A stretch of 60,791 nucleotides of DNA from positions 1-60,791 of the forward strand of contig NZ_VZOW01000032.1 in NCBI RefSeq assembly GCF_008801835.1. The letters are read 5' to 3'. This document shows positions 28,432 through 36,544 of this stretch, one piece after another. The notes under the pieces are model-generated. The model searched no databases. It was given only the letters and a program-made list of their open reading frames with translations, and was not told where the DNA came from. The position numbers and the translations under genes were made by a program. Source of the DNA: Cupriavidus pauculus. GTDB taxonomy: Bacteria > Pseudomonadota > Gammaproteobacteria > Burkholderiales > Burkholderiaceae. Every line of letters starts with the position of its first letter. Position 1 is the stretch's first letter.

Positions 28432-30238
28432 GCTGGACGCCGAAGATCGATCCGCTGGCTTGCGTCGCCCAGGCGTCGGCCGGAGCGGCGAACGTGATGC
28501 CGTCGACGTCGTTGGCGCGGCTGTAGGTGTAGAACGCGCGCAGGTTGGCATTGCCGGTGGACTTGCCCAGCGTCAGCGTCGGCGCGACGGTGAACGCGGT
28601 GCGTTGACCACCCACGCCAAACCCCGAGGAAATCTGGTCGTGCGCCACCTCGAAGGTTAGCTTGAACTGGTCGTTGGCCACGAAGGCCGGCCGCACGCGC
28701 GTGGCGGCCCATTGCAGCGTGCCGATATTCGAATGATCAAGTTGCAGGCTCGATTCCACCGACCCCGCCAGGCCGGAGCGCCCTTTCCATTCCATCGATT
28801 CGGCCACGCGTACCCGCTGCAGCGCCGCACCCATGCCCGAATAGCCGGTCATTGCCACGCGCGACCCTTGCCCGTACTGGAATCCCAGGCGATTGGTGCC
28901 GAACAGCACGCCCTTTTGCTCGTGCATTGCCGACGCCCACCACGCGCTGCCGGTGTCCTCGATCTGCTGCAGCGGCTCCACGCGCGTAAAGCCGAGCTGC
29001 ACCGAACCCTTTTCATTGGTGCCGATAGGCGCGGTGCGGATCGAGTGATAGCTGGGCAGCTTGGCGCCATTGAGGTCGTTACGCGCGGTGTATTGATAAC
29101 TCAAGCCGAAATCACCCAGCTTGGCGTTGTCCACGCCAAACCTCATCGACGGCGAATTCGGTGGCAGCAGCCCCGAAGACATCAGGAACGGACTGCTCTC
29201 GCGCCGCCCGGCCCACACGCTGGCCTCGTCCAGCACGGCGAGCCCGGACAAGCCGCTGACTGACGTATAGAAGTTGGGCACCAGCGCGTAAGGATCGACC
29301 GCCGCCGCGTTGCCGTTTATCGACGTGGCATCGGTGCCTTTGGCCTGCGCGATCAGTTGTACCTGCGTGCCGCCGCCGATATCCACCAGCGACTCGCGGA
29401 TCTTGACCTCGCCGGTACTGGTGCAGGCCAGGCCCCGGCCAAATCCTGCCGACGGCGTGCCGCCGCCGACACAGGCGCGCTGCTTGCCCGAACGATCTTC
29501 CACCGCGGCGCGGCCGCTGTAGCCCATTCGCCACACTGAATCGCCGGCGGGATCGTCGGCCGGCAACTGCGAACGCAACACCGGCGGCGCGTCCGATGGC
29601 GTTTCCTGCGCGCTGGCATCGGCGCCGGCCACTGCCGACGGCGGGTCGGCCTGTGCGGGGAACTGGCCGAGCCGATGCGGAAACAGCACCAGCGGCGGCG
29701 GAGGTGGTGGGGGCGGCGCGAGGGAATCGGGCGGGCCGATGAAATCCGGATTGGCGACGTCAGGACTGGCGCCCGCCACGGTCGATGCGCCAGGCGCATC
29801 AGGGGAAGCGGCGCCATGGGATTGCGCTTCGGGTACCGCCTGCGCTGGGGAAGTCTGGACCGCCTGCGCCGTTGAGTCAGCGCTCGCCGCACTATCGGGC
29901 TTGGCCGCCTTCGTATCGGCGACGGCAGCCGCCTGGATCAGATCCGCCAGCGGATCGGACGCCGCGCCGGCGGTTGGTACTGTCGCCGCCGTCGCGCTTG
30001 CTGCAGGCGAGGCAGCCGATGATCCTGCCGCGGAAGGCAATCCGGTCTCAGGCGCGCCCGGCTGGCCGCTGGCCAGCGCCGAGGTCGCGGCGGGCGCGCT
30101 GGTCTGCGCGATCCGTGGCGGCGGCGTCACCAGCCCGCCCGATTGCGCGCATGCGCCCACACCCCACGCGGCCAGGACGGCAAACGCAAGACGGCGACGG
30201 GCGAACAGGCGGGCGGAAAACGGCACGGATTGCAGCAT
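28415..30238 (-). CDS. LamB-like outer membrane porin with long Ala/Pro-rich N-terminal region
   Basis: A 607-residue precursor. After a signal sequence (FAVLAAWGVGACAQ, with a possible lipobox GAC) comes about 160 residues rich in Ala, Pro, Ser and Thr, ending in eight consecutive prolines. The remaining 400 residues look like a carbohydrate porin barrel: VWRMGYSGRAAVEDRSG, KIRESLVDIGGG, LDEASVWAGRRESSPF (maltoporins have a similar VWAGKR phrase), and strands to the aromatic C-terminal residue in FGVQLNRRW. The low-complexity part may be a stalk in the periplasm. The substrate is unknown. Start ATG at 30238. Convergent and slightly overlapping with the aquaporin gene. Confidence 0.72.
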   Translation of the reverse strand: MLQSVPFSARLFARRRLAFAVLAAWGVGACAQSGGLVTPPPRIAQTSAPAATSALASGQPGAPETGLPSAAGSSAASPAASATAATVPTAGAASDPLADLIQAAAVADTKAAKPDSAASADSTAQAVQTSPAQAVPEAQSHGAASPDAPGASTVAGASPDVANPDFIGPPDSLAPPPPPPPPLVLFPHRLGQFPAQADPPSAVAGADASAQETPSDAPPVLRSQLPADDPAGDSVWRMGYSGRAAVEDRSGKQRACVGGGTPSAGFGRGLACTSTGEVKIRESLVDIGGGTQVQLIAQAKGTDATSINGNAAAVDPYALVPNFYTSVSGLSGLAVLDEASVWAGRRESSPFLMSSGLLPPNSPSMRFGVDNAKLGDFGLSYQYTARNDLNGAKLPSYHSIRTAPIGTNEKGSVQLGFTRVEPLQQIEDTGSAWWASAMHEQKGVLFGTNRLGFQYGQGSRVAMTGYSGMGAALQRVRVAESMEWKGRSGLAGSVESSLQLDHSNIGTLQWAATRVRPAFVANDQFKLTFEVAHDQISSGFGVGGQRTAFTVAPTLTLGKSTGNANLRAFYTYSRANDVDGITFAAPADAWATQASGSIFGVQLNRRW

Positions 30239-30564
30239 TGGAGGCGTACGACACCGGCATCACAGAGCCGGGGAGTCAGGTTGTATCAGGCGTAGTAATT
30301 GACCGCAAGCCGGGTTACAAAATCCATCAACTCACGTCAAAAGCGTGCGAATTCTCACATTGCGAAACCGCGCGTGCGCGGAGCGGGCACCACTTTCAAG
30401 CATGGCGCGAAACCGTTGCAGAAGTGCGAATGACTAGCGAAAACCCCCATCCGTGTGGGGCTCCGTGCCCAAAATGCCGCCGCTATAATCGACCGACCTG
30501 TCTGCCGGGAAACACATCGGGGTAAGGCAGCCGTGCATACATATCAATAAAAGAGGAGATGTCC
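30239..30564. other. Divergent promoter region between porin and TRAP binding-protein genes
   Basis: This 326-base region separates two divergent genes and should hold both promoters. A consensus -10, TATAAT, lies at 30484-30489 on the plus strand, about 80 bases before the binding-protein gene, though no good -35 is seen at 17 bases. No open frame resembles a protein. Confidence 0.5.
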
Positions 30565-31704
30565 ATGGAACGTCGTTCCTTCCTGTTGAAAGCCTCGGCA
30601 GTGGCCGCCACCGGCGCGCTGGCAGCCTGTGGCAAGGAAGAAAAGCCCGCCGCGCCCGCCGCATCGGCCAGCGCTCCGGCAGCGCCTGCGGTGGTAGGCA
30701 GCAATCCCGCCGTCGAATGGCGCCTGGCGTCGAGTTTCCCGAAATCCCTCGACACGATCTATGGCGGCGCCGAGCTGCTGTCGCAGCGGGTCAAGGAACT
30801 GACCGACGGCAAATTCAACATCAAGGTGTTTGCCGCTGGTGAAATCGTGCCAGGCCTGCAGGTGCTGGACGCGGTGCAGAACCAGACGGTGCAGATCGGA
30901 CACACCGCCGGCTACTACTACTTCGGCAAGAACCCGACGCTGTGCTTCGACACGACGATCCCGTTCGGTCTGACCGCTCGCCAGCAGAACGCCTGGATGA
31001 TGCAGGGCAACGGCATGAAGCTGATGCGAGAGTTCTTCAAGGAATACAACGTCGTCAACTTCATGGGCGGCAATACCAACGCGCAGATGGGCGGCTGGTT
31101 CCGCAAGGAAATCAAGACCGTGGCCGACCTGCAGGGCCTGAAGTACCGCGTCGCCGGTTTTGCCGGCGTGGTGCTGGCGCGCCTGGGTGTGGTGCCGCAG
31201 CAGATCGCCGGCGGCGACATCTACCCCGCGCTGGAAAAAGGCACGATCGACGCGGCCGAATGGGTCGGTCCGTACGATGATGAAAAGCTCGGCTTCTACA
31301 AGGTGGCCCCGTACTACTACTACCCGGGCTGGTGGGAAGGCAGCGCCCAGCTGTCGTTCTATGCCTCGGCGCCCGAGTACGAAAAGCTGCCGCAGCTGTA
31401 CAAGCGCGCGCTGGAAACGGCCACCATCGAAGCTCACACCAACATGATGGCCAAGTACGACACCGTGAACCCGCAGGCGCTGGCGCGTCTGCTGGAAAAC
31501 GGCGTGAAGCTGCGCCCGTTCTCGAAGGAGATCATGGAGGCGTGCTTCAAGGCCACGCAGGAAGCCTACGCCGACGAAACCGCCAAGAATCCGTCGTTCA
31601 AGAAGATCTTCGACGACTGGCGCGTGTTCCGTAACAACGAAGCCGCCTGGTTCAACGTCGCCGAGCAGGCCTTCGCGCAGTTCAGCTACGCGCGCAAGCT
31701 GTAA
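30565..31704 (+). CDS. TRAP transporter substrate-binding protein (TakP/DctP-like)
   Basis: A 379-residue protein with an N terminus MERRSFLLKASAVAATGALAACG: twin arginines and a lipobox cysteine, so export may use Tat and the protein may be lipid-anchored. The body matches TakP-type proteins that bind 2-oxo acids: WRLASSFPKSLDTIYGGAELL, FAAGEIVPGLQVLDAV, GGWFRKEI, QIAGGDIYPALEKGTIDAAEWVGPYDDEKLG and YYYPGWWEGS. AGAGGAG lies before two ATG codons; the second (30565) has proper spacing. No dctQ or dctM membrane gene follows, so the binding protein is an orphan within the window and must use a transporter encoded elsewhere. Confidence 0.92.
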   Translation: MERRSFLLKASAVAATGALAACGKEEKPAAPAASASAPAAPAVVGSNPAVEWRLASSFPKSLDTIYGGAELLSQRVKELTDGKFNIKVFAAGEIVPGLQVLDAVQNQTVQIGHTAGYYYFGKNPTLCFDTTIPFGLTARQQNAWMMQGNGMKLMREFFKEYNVVNFMGGNTNAQMGGWFRKEIKTVADLQGLKYRVAGFAGVVLARLGVVPQQIAGGDIYPALEKGTIDAAEWVGPYDDEKLGFYKVAPYYYYPGWWEGSAQLSFYASAPEYEKLPQLYKRALETATIEAHTNMMAKYDTVNPQALARLLENGVKLRPFSKEIMEACFKATQEAYADETAKNPSFKKIFDDWRVFRNNEAAWFNVAEQAFAQFSYARKL

Positions 31705-31731
31705 GCGCCGCAAGCGTATCGTCAGTGGCGT

Positions 31732-31752
31732 CCTCTCCCCGCGTGGGAGAGG
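31732..31752. repeat. Hairpin CCTCTCCC / GGGAGAGG
   Basis: An eight-base perfect inverted repeat with a five-base loop, 27 bases after the TRAP binding-protein stop. No T run follows, so it may be a mRNA 3'-end element or one copy of a dispersed repeat rather than a terminator. Confidence 0.5.
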
Positions 31753-31929
31753 CGCGTCGCGAGGGCCGCGCTCCTAAAAAGGGGTGTCCGCTGTGGCATC
31801 CGCAGCGGCATCCATCGTCCGCTAATGGACGTTCCCGATAGCCGCATCGCATTTCCACGCGGCAGCCCCACGCCGTGCGACCGTCCCGGTAGAATCCGCC
31901 CACCACCGGACATCTACCCGGCACATCCC

Positions 31930-32832
31930 ATGCAACTTGGCATTTTCTACGCCCTGCTGGCGTACATCATCTGGGGCCTGCTGCCTCTCTATATCAAATC
32001 GCTGCACGGCGTGGCGCCGCTGGAAATCCTGCTGCACCGGATGGTGTGGTCACTGGTTTTCCTCGGTGCGATCCTGCTGTGGCGCCGGCATTTCGGCTGG
32101 CTGCGTGAGGTGGCGGCCAAGCCGCGGCTGATCCTGAACTTTGCCGCCAGCGCGGGTTTGCTGTGCTGTAACTGGTTCCTCTATATCTGGGCGGTGTCGG
32201 CCGACCGGGTGGTCGACGCCAGCCTGGGCTACTTCATCAATCCGCTGTTCAGTGTGCTGCTGGGCGTGCTGTTGCTGCATGAGCGGCTGCGGCCGGGGCA
32301 ATGGCTATCGATCGCGATCGCGGCGGGGGGCGTGTTCTGGCTGACGTGGTCGGCCGGGCAGTTGCCGTGGATCGCGCTGGGACTGGCGGCGTCGTTCGGC
32401 GGCTACGGGCTGCTGCGCAAGACCGGCGCGCTCGGTGCGCTCGAAGGGTTGTCGCTGGAAACGCTGATCCTGTTCCCGCTGGCGGCGATCGCGCTGGGCA
32501 TGCTGTTCTTCACCGGGCACGACACCACGCGCGCCGCAGCCCCGGGTACGCAGTTGCTGTTGCTGCTGGCCGGCCCGGTCACGGCCGTGCCGCTGCTGTT
32601 CTTCGCGGCCGGTGCACGCCGGATTCCGTTGTCGCTGCTGGGATTGCTGCAATACGCCGGCCCCACCATTCAGTTGTTGCTGGGGATCTGGCTTTATCAC
32701 GAACCGTTTTCCGCGCAGAAGCAGATCGGCTACGCGCTGATCTGGGTGTCACTGGCGATCTATGCGGTCGAAGGGTTGGTCGTCAGCCGGATGACGCAGA
32801 AACCGGCCGCAGTTATCGATGTGAAGAATTGA
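31930..32832 (+). CDS. rarD: RarD/EamA family permease
   Basis: A 300-residue membrane protein with ten segments in two EamA-type halves. It opens MQLGIFYALLAYIIWGLLPLYIKSL and has LLCCNWFLYIWAV, SLGYFINPLFSVLLGVLLLHERL and GLLQYAGPTIQLLLGIWLYHEPF, the typical phrases of RarD proteins. The physiological substrate of RarD is unresolved (chloramphenicol sensitivity in some hosts). The frame is open upstream to 31825 but the family begins at the ATG at 31930. Confidence 0.9.
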   Translation: MQLGIFYALLAYIIWGLLPLYIKSLHGVAPLEILLHRMVWSLVFLGAILLWRRHFGWLREVAAKPRLILNFAASAGLLCCNWFLYIWAVSADRVVDASLGYFINPLFSVLLGVLLLHERLRPGQWLSIAIAAGGVFWLTWSAGQLPWIALGLAASFGGYGLLRKTGALGALEGLSLETLILFPLAAIALGMLFFTGHDTTRAAAPGTQLLLLLAGPVTAVPLLFFAAGARRIPLSLLGLLQYAGPTIQLLLGIWLYHEPFSAQKQIGYALIWVSLAIYAVEGLVVSRMTQKPAAVIDVKN

Positions 32833-32925
32833 ATATCGCTAAAAATCTAGCAGTAAATTCTTCTGTCACATAGTTGTGCGGATCTGATCGCGGCTACCAT
32901 TCCGAAAACAGCTGTGGTCGCACTA

Positions 32926-32945
32926 TACTGTACGTTTATACAGTA
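32926..32945 (+). promoter_or_regulatory. LexA (SOS) box of dinB
   Basis: TACTGTACGTTTATACAGTA is a near-ideal LexA operator: CTGT, eight bases, ACAG, with the extra TA flanks of the strongest sites. It ends 20 bases before the dinB ATG, so LexA would block transcription until DNA damage. Confidence 0.92.
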
Positions 32946-32964
32946 TTCGCGCGCCCTTTCCCTC

Positions 32965-34125
32965 ATGTCTGTTCCCGCCAGGCGTATTGCCCACCTCGAC
33001 ATGGACGCCTTCTATGCGTCCGTGGAACTGTTGCGCTATCCGGATCTGCGCGGGCAGGCGGTGGTGATCGGCGGTGGGCGCAATGCGGTACCCGAGGTGT
33101 TGCCCGACGGCTCGCGCCGTTACGCGCGCCTGCGCAACTATGTGGGGCGCGGCGTAGTGACGACTTCGACCTACGAGGCCCGCGCGCTCGGCGTGTTTTC
33201 TGCCATGGGCATGATGAAGGCCGCCAAGCTGGCGCCCGATGCCATTCTGCTGCCGACCGATTTCGATGCTTACCGGCGCTACTCGGGCTTGTTCAAGGCG
33301 GCAGTCCGAACATTCACGACACAAATAGAAGATCGCGGTATCGATGAGATTTATATCGATCTCACGAATGTTCCGGGTGAGATGCGCGAGGTGGCGGCCA
33401 ACATCAAGGCGGCCGTGCACGAAGCCACCGGGCTGACCTGCTCGATCTGTGTCGCGCCTAACAAGCTGCTGGCCAAGATCGGCTCCGAACTGGACAAGCC
33501 AGACGGCCTGACGATCCTCACGCCCGCCGACATCCCGGTCCGCGTCTGGCCGCTGCCCGCGCGCAAGGTCAACGGCATCGGCCCCAAGGCGGCCGAAAAG
33601 CTCTCGGCGATCGGCATCGAGACCGTGGGTGACCTCGCCGAAGCGGACCTCGCGCTGCTGCAGACACACTTTGGTCGCAACTACGCGGCGTGGTTGGTCG
33701 AAGTGGCTCACGGCCGCGACGAGCGGCAGGTAGTGGTGGCGTCGGAACCGAAGTCGATGAGCCGCGAGACCACCTTCGAGCGCGACCTGCATCCGCGCGC
33801 CGATCGTCCGCTGTTGTCGGAACAGTTCACCCAGCTTTGCATGCGCGTGGCCGACGATCTGCGGCGCAAGGGTTACGTTGGACGCACCGTGGGCATCAAG
33901 CTGCGTTTCGACGACTTTCACACGGTGACGCGCGACCTGACGTTGACCGCCCATACTTCCGATGGCGCGATGATCCGCCGCGGCGCCACCGAATGCCTGA
34001 AGCGGATTTCGCTGGAACGCCGTATCCGGCTGCTGGGCGTGCGCGTCAGCGCCCTGCTGCCGGCCGGAGAACAGGGCGACGATCCGGCACCGGTGCAGGA
34101 AGCGTTTCATTTCGATGACGACTGA
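32965..34125 (+). CDS. dinB: DNA polymerase IV (Y-family)
   Basis: The 386-residue translesion polymerase begins IAHLDMDAFYASVELLRYPDL, with the metal-binding aspartate of the DMDAFYASVE motif. YSGLFKAAVRTFTTQIEDRGIDEIYIDLT holds the second acidic pair in altered form (YIDLT). NKLLAKIGSELDKPDGL and VNGIGPKAAEKL (helix-hairpin-helix thumb) follow, then the little-finger domain. The tail PVQEAFHFDDD may be a degenerate clamp-binding motif. The enzyme copies damaged DNA at the cost of errors. A LexA box immediately upstream shows SOS control. The start at 32965 gives family length. Confidence 0.94.
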   Translation: MSVPARRIAHLDMDAFYASVELLRYPDLRGQAVVIGGGRNAVPEVLPDGSRRYARLRNYVGRGVVTTSTYEARALGVFSAMGMMKAAKLAPDAILLPTDFDAYRRYSGLFKAAVRTFTTQIEDRGIDEIYIDLTNVPGEMREVAANIKAAVHEATGLTCSICVAPNKLLAKIGSELDKPDGLTILTPADIPVRVWPLPARKVNGIGPKAAEKLSAIGIETVGDLAEADLALLQTHFGRNYAAWLVEVAHGRDERQVVVASEPKSMSRETTFERDLHPRADRPLLSEQFTQLCMRVADDLRRKGYVGRTVGIKLRFDDFHTVTRDLTLTAHTSDGAMIRRGATECLKRISLERRIRLLGVRVSALLPAGEQGDDPAPVQEAFHFDDD

Positions 34126-34404
34126 GCGGCGATGACCGCGCGGCGGCCACTGCCGCGGGAAACGCGCCCTTGGCCGCGTATGCCGGGCCGCGTCTTGCCG
34201 GCCGGCCCCGGCCGTCGCAGAGTCCCCACGTCATACAAGCCTATCTATGTCCCGGTAGAATCGGCGGCTTCCGGTGGCGTCCGGGTGTCGGGACGCCAAG
34301 TCGTGCCGGGCGTCTCCCTCCGGCGGCAGTTCGCCGCCAACGCCGCCCGGACCCCGCGCACGCGCCATGCGCCCCAACCGCCGCCCCACAAAATTGCCCC
34401 GCCC

Positions 34405-35598
34405 ATGACCACTTCCGCCACCGCCCAGCGCGCCACCGCGCCAGCCGCCTGGATCACGCCCCTGCTGGCCGTGGCCTGCGGCATGATCGTTGCCAACCTC
34501 TACTACGCGCAGCCGTTGGTGGGGCCGATCGCGCGGGCGCTGCAGCTGTCGCCGGAAGTGGCGGGGCTGATCGTGACGCTGATCCAGATCGGCTATTGCG
34601 CCGGCCTGCTGCTGCTGGTGCCGCTCGGCGACATCGTGGAAAACCGCAAGCTGGTGCTGACGCTGATCGGCGGCTGCGCCTTGTCGCTGCTGGCCGCCGC
34701 GCTGGCCACGCATGCCGGCGTCTTCCTGGTGGCCGGTTGCGCCATCGGCTTGTGTTCGGTGGCGGTGCAGGTGCTCGTGCCGTTCGCGGCGCATCTGGCG
34801 CCTGAGCACATGCGCGGACGCGCCGTCGGCAATGTCACCGCCGGGCTGCTGATGGGGATCATGCTGGCGCGTCCGGTGTCGAGCCTGGTGTCCGACCTGT
34901 TCGGCTGGCATGCCATCTTCGCCGCGTCGGCCGTGGCCATGGTGCTGCTTGCCATCGTGCTGGCGCGCAAGCTGCCGCAGCGCCAGCCCGCGCCCGGCGT
35001 CAACTATGGTCAGATGCTGGCCTCGATGGTTCACCTGTTGCGCACCCAGCCGGTGCTGCGTCGGCGTGCCTTGTATCAGGCCAGCCTGTTTGGCGTCTTC
35101 AGCCTGTTCTGGACCACTGCGCCGCTGTATCTCGCCGGGCCCGCATTTCATATGTCCCAGACCGGTATCGCGATCTTCGCGCTGGTCGGCGTGGCCGGTG
35201 CCGTGGCCGCGCCGATGGCGGGCCGTTATGCGGATCGCGGACATGGCCGGCAGATGACGGCGCTGGCGTTGTCGCTGGGCGCGGCATCGTTCCTGGCAAG
35301 CCGCATCGGTGCGGAAGGGTCGCCGCTGTCTTTGTTGTCGCTGACCGTGGCGGCAATCGTGCTGGACTTTGCGGTGTCCACCAATCTCGTAATCGGGCAG
35401 CGCGCCATCTTCTCGCTGTCGGCCGAACACCGCAGCCGTCTGAACGGCCTGTATATGGCGATCTTCTTCGTGGGCGGCGCGATTGGGTCGTCGGTCGGCG
35501 CGTGGGCGTTCGCGCGTTCGGGCTGGCCGCTGGCGAGCTGGATCGGGTTTGCCTTGCCTGCCATCGCGCTGATCTACTTCCGCACCGAACGCGCCTGA
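34405..35598 (+). CDS. MFS transporter
   Basis: A 397-residue inner-membrane permease with about twelve segments. The N-terminal part has VACGMIVANLYYAQPLVGPIARAL and, between segments 2 and 3, PLGDIVENRKLVLTLIG, a variant of the MFS motif A. RYADRGHGRQM lies after segment 8. It belongs to the YnfM/ProP-like drug-or-sugar exporter group by appearance; substrate unknown. The frame is open from 34132 but the first 90 residues would be low-complexity, so the ATG at 34405 is chosen. About 280 non-coding bases separate it from dinB. Confidence 0.88.
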   Translation: MTTSATAQRATAPAAWITPLLAVACGMIVANLYYAQPLVGPIARALQLSPEVAGLIVTLIQIGYCAGLLLLVPLGDIVENRKLVLTLIGGCALSLLAAALATHAGVFLVAGCAIGLCSVAVQVLVPFAAHLAPEHMRGRAVGNVTAGLLMGIMLARPVSSLVSDLFGWHAIFAASAVAMVLLAIVLARKLPQRQPAPGVNYGQMLASMVHLLRTQPVLRRRALYQASLFGVFSLFWTTAPLYLAGPAFHMSQTGIAIFALVGVAGAVAAPMAGRYADRGHGRQMTALALSLGAASFLASRIGAEGSPLSLLSLTVAAIVLDFAVSTNLVIGQRAIFSLSAEHRSRLNGLYMAIFFVGGAIGSSVGAWAFARSGWPLASWIGFALPAIALIYFRTERA

Positions 35599-35646
35599 GC
35601 GCGGCGGCCCACCAACGTCCGACGTATCAACGCGCGCCCGGGGCGA

Positions 35647-36348
35647 TCAAGCGGGCGCGCCGTCGATCGCCCGACGCAACGCCGCGCGCGCCAGCAGCCG
35701 CGTGGAATCGAGCGTCGGCAGCGGCGAATTGCCGTCGCCGATGATCAGCGGGATCTCGGTGCAGCCGAGCACTACCGCATCGCATCCGGCGTCGCGCAGG
35801 TCGCCGATCACACGCTGGAAAATGGCGACGCCCTGCGGAGTCGAAACCCCCGGGACCAGTTCGTCCATGATGACGCGGTCGATGGCCACGCGATCTGCCA
35901 CCGGCGGACGCACGTGCCGAAGCCCTCGCGCATCGAGTTTTGCCGGATACACGTCGCTGTCCACCAGCCAGCGCGTACCGGTGATGCCCAGGCACCGGAA
36001 GCCGCGCGCCAGCGCCGCATCGGCCACCACGTCGGCGATGTGTAGCCATGGCAGCGGCGACCGCGGCGCCACGCGGTCCATCGCGGCATGAATCGTGTTG
36101 TCGGGACAGATGAGGAAATCGGCGCCGGCCGCCGCCAGCTTGAGCGCCGAGCCAAGCATCAGCGCCGCCACGCCGTCCAGGTCGCCCCGGTCGAGGCATT
36201 CCACATACGCGGCCAGCGACGGCGTATGCATCGAGATTTCGGGATGCCCATGCGCGCCGAGCCACGCCGCGCCCTCCATGCAGATCGTGCGGTAGCAAAG
36301 CGCGGCGCCCTCGGCGGAGCAGGCCACGATTCCAATATGCTGCGGCAT
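35647..36348 (-). CDS. Aspartate/glutamate racemase family protein
   Basis: The 233-residue protein starts MPQHIGIVACSAEGAALCYRTI. The two catalytic cysteines of the family lie in LICPDNTIH (about residue 85) and LGCTEIPLI (about residue 195), each in the right context, so it should be active as a cofactor-independent racemase or a related enzyme acting on aspartate, glutamate or hydantoin. GAGGAG precedes the ATG at 36348. It is convergent with the MFS gene and divergent from the diguanylate cyclase gene. Confidence 0.9.
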   Translation of the reverse strand: MPQHIGIVACSAEGAALCYRTICMEGAAWLGAHGHPEISMHTPSLAAYVECLDRGDLDGVAALMLGSALKLAAAGADFLICPDNTIHAAMDRVAPRSPLPWLHIADVVADAALARGFRCLGITGTRWLVDSDVYPAKLDARGLRHVRPPVADRVAIDRVIMDELVPGVSTPQGVAIFQRVIGDLRDAGCDAVVLGCTEIPLIIGDGNSPLPTLDSTRLLARAALRRAIDGAPA

Positions 36349-36544
36349 GGGTTGCGTCTCCTCGATATCGGTTGGCAACGTGCATGATGGCATGCCGTGC
36401 GCGGCTGCACTACACTGACCCGGCGCGCCACGCTGCTGCCAGGGCCGCATCGATGTTGCAGGCTGCGGGCGTCGCGCCGCAGCGGATCTCAATCCGGTTC
36501 GTCGTTGCAAGCTTCATGAAGCGGACCTCGCCGGGAGACGTTCA

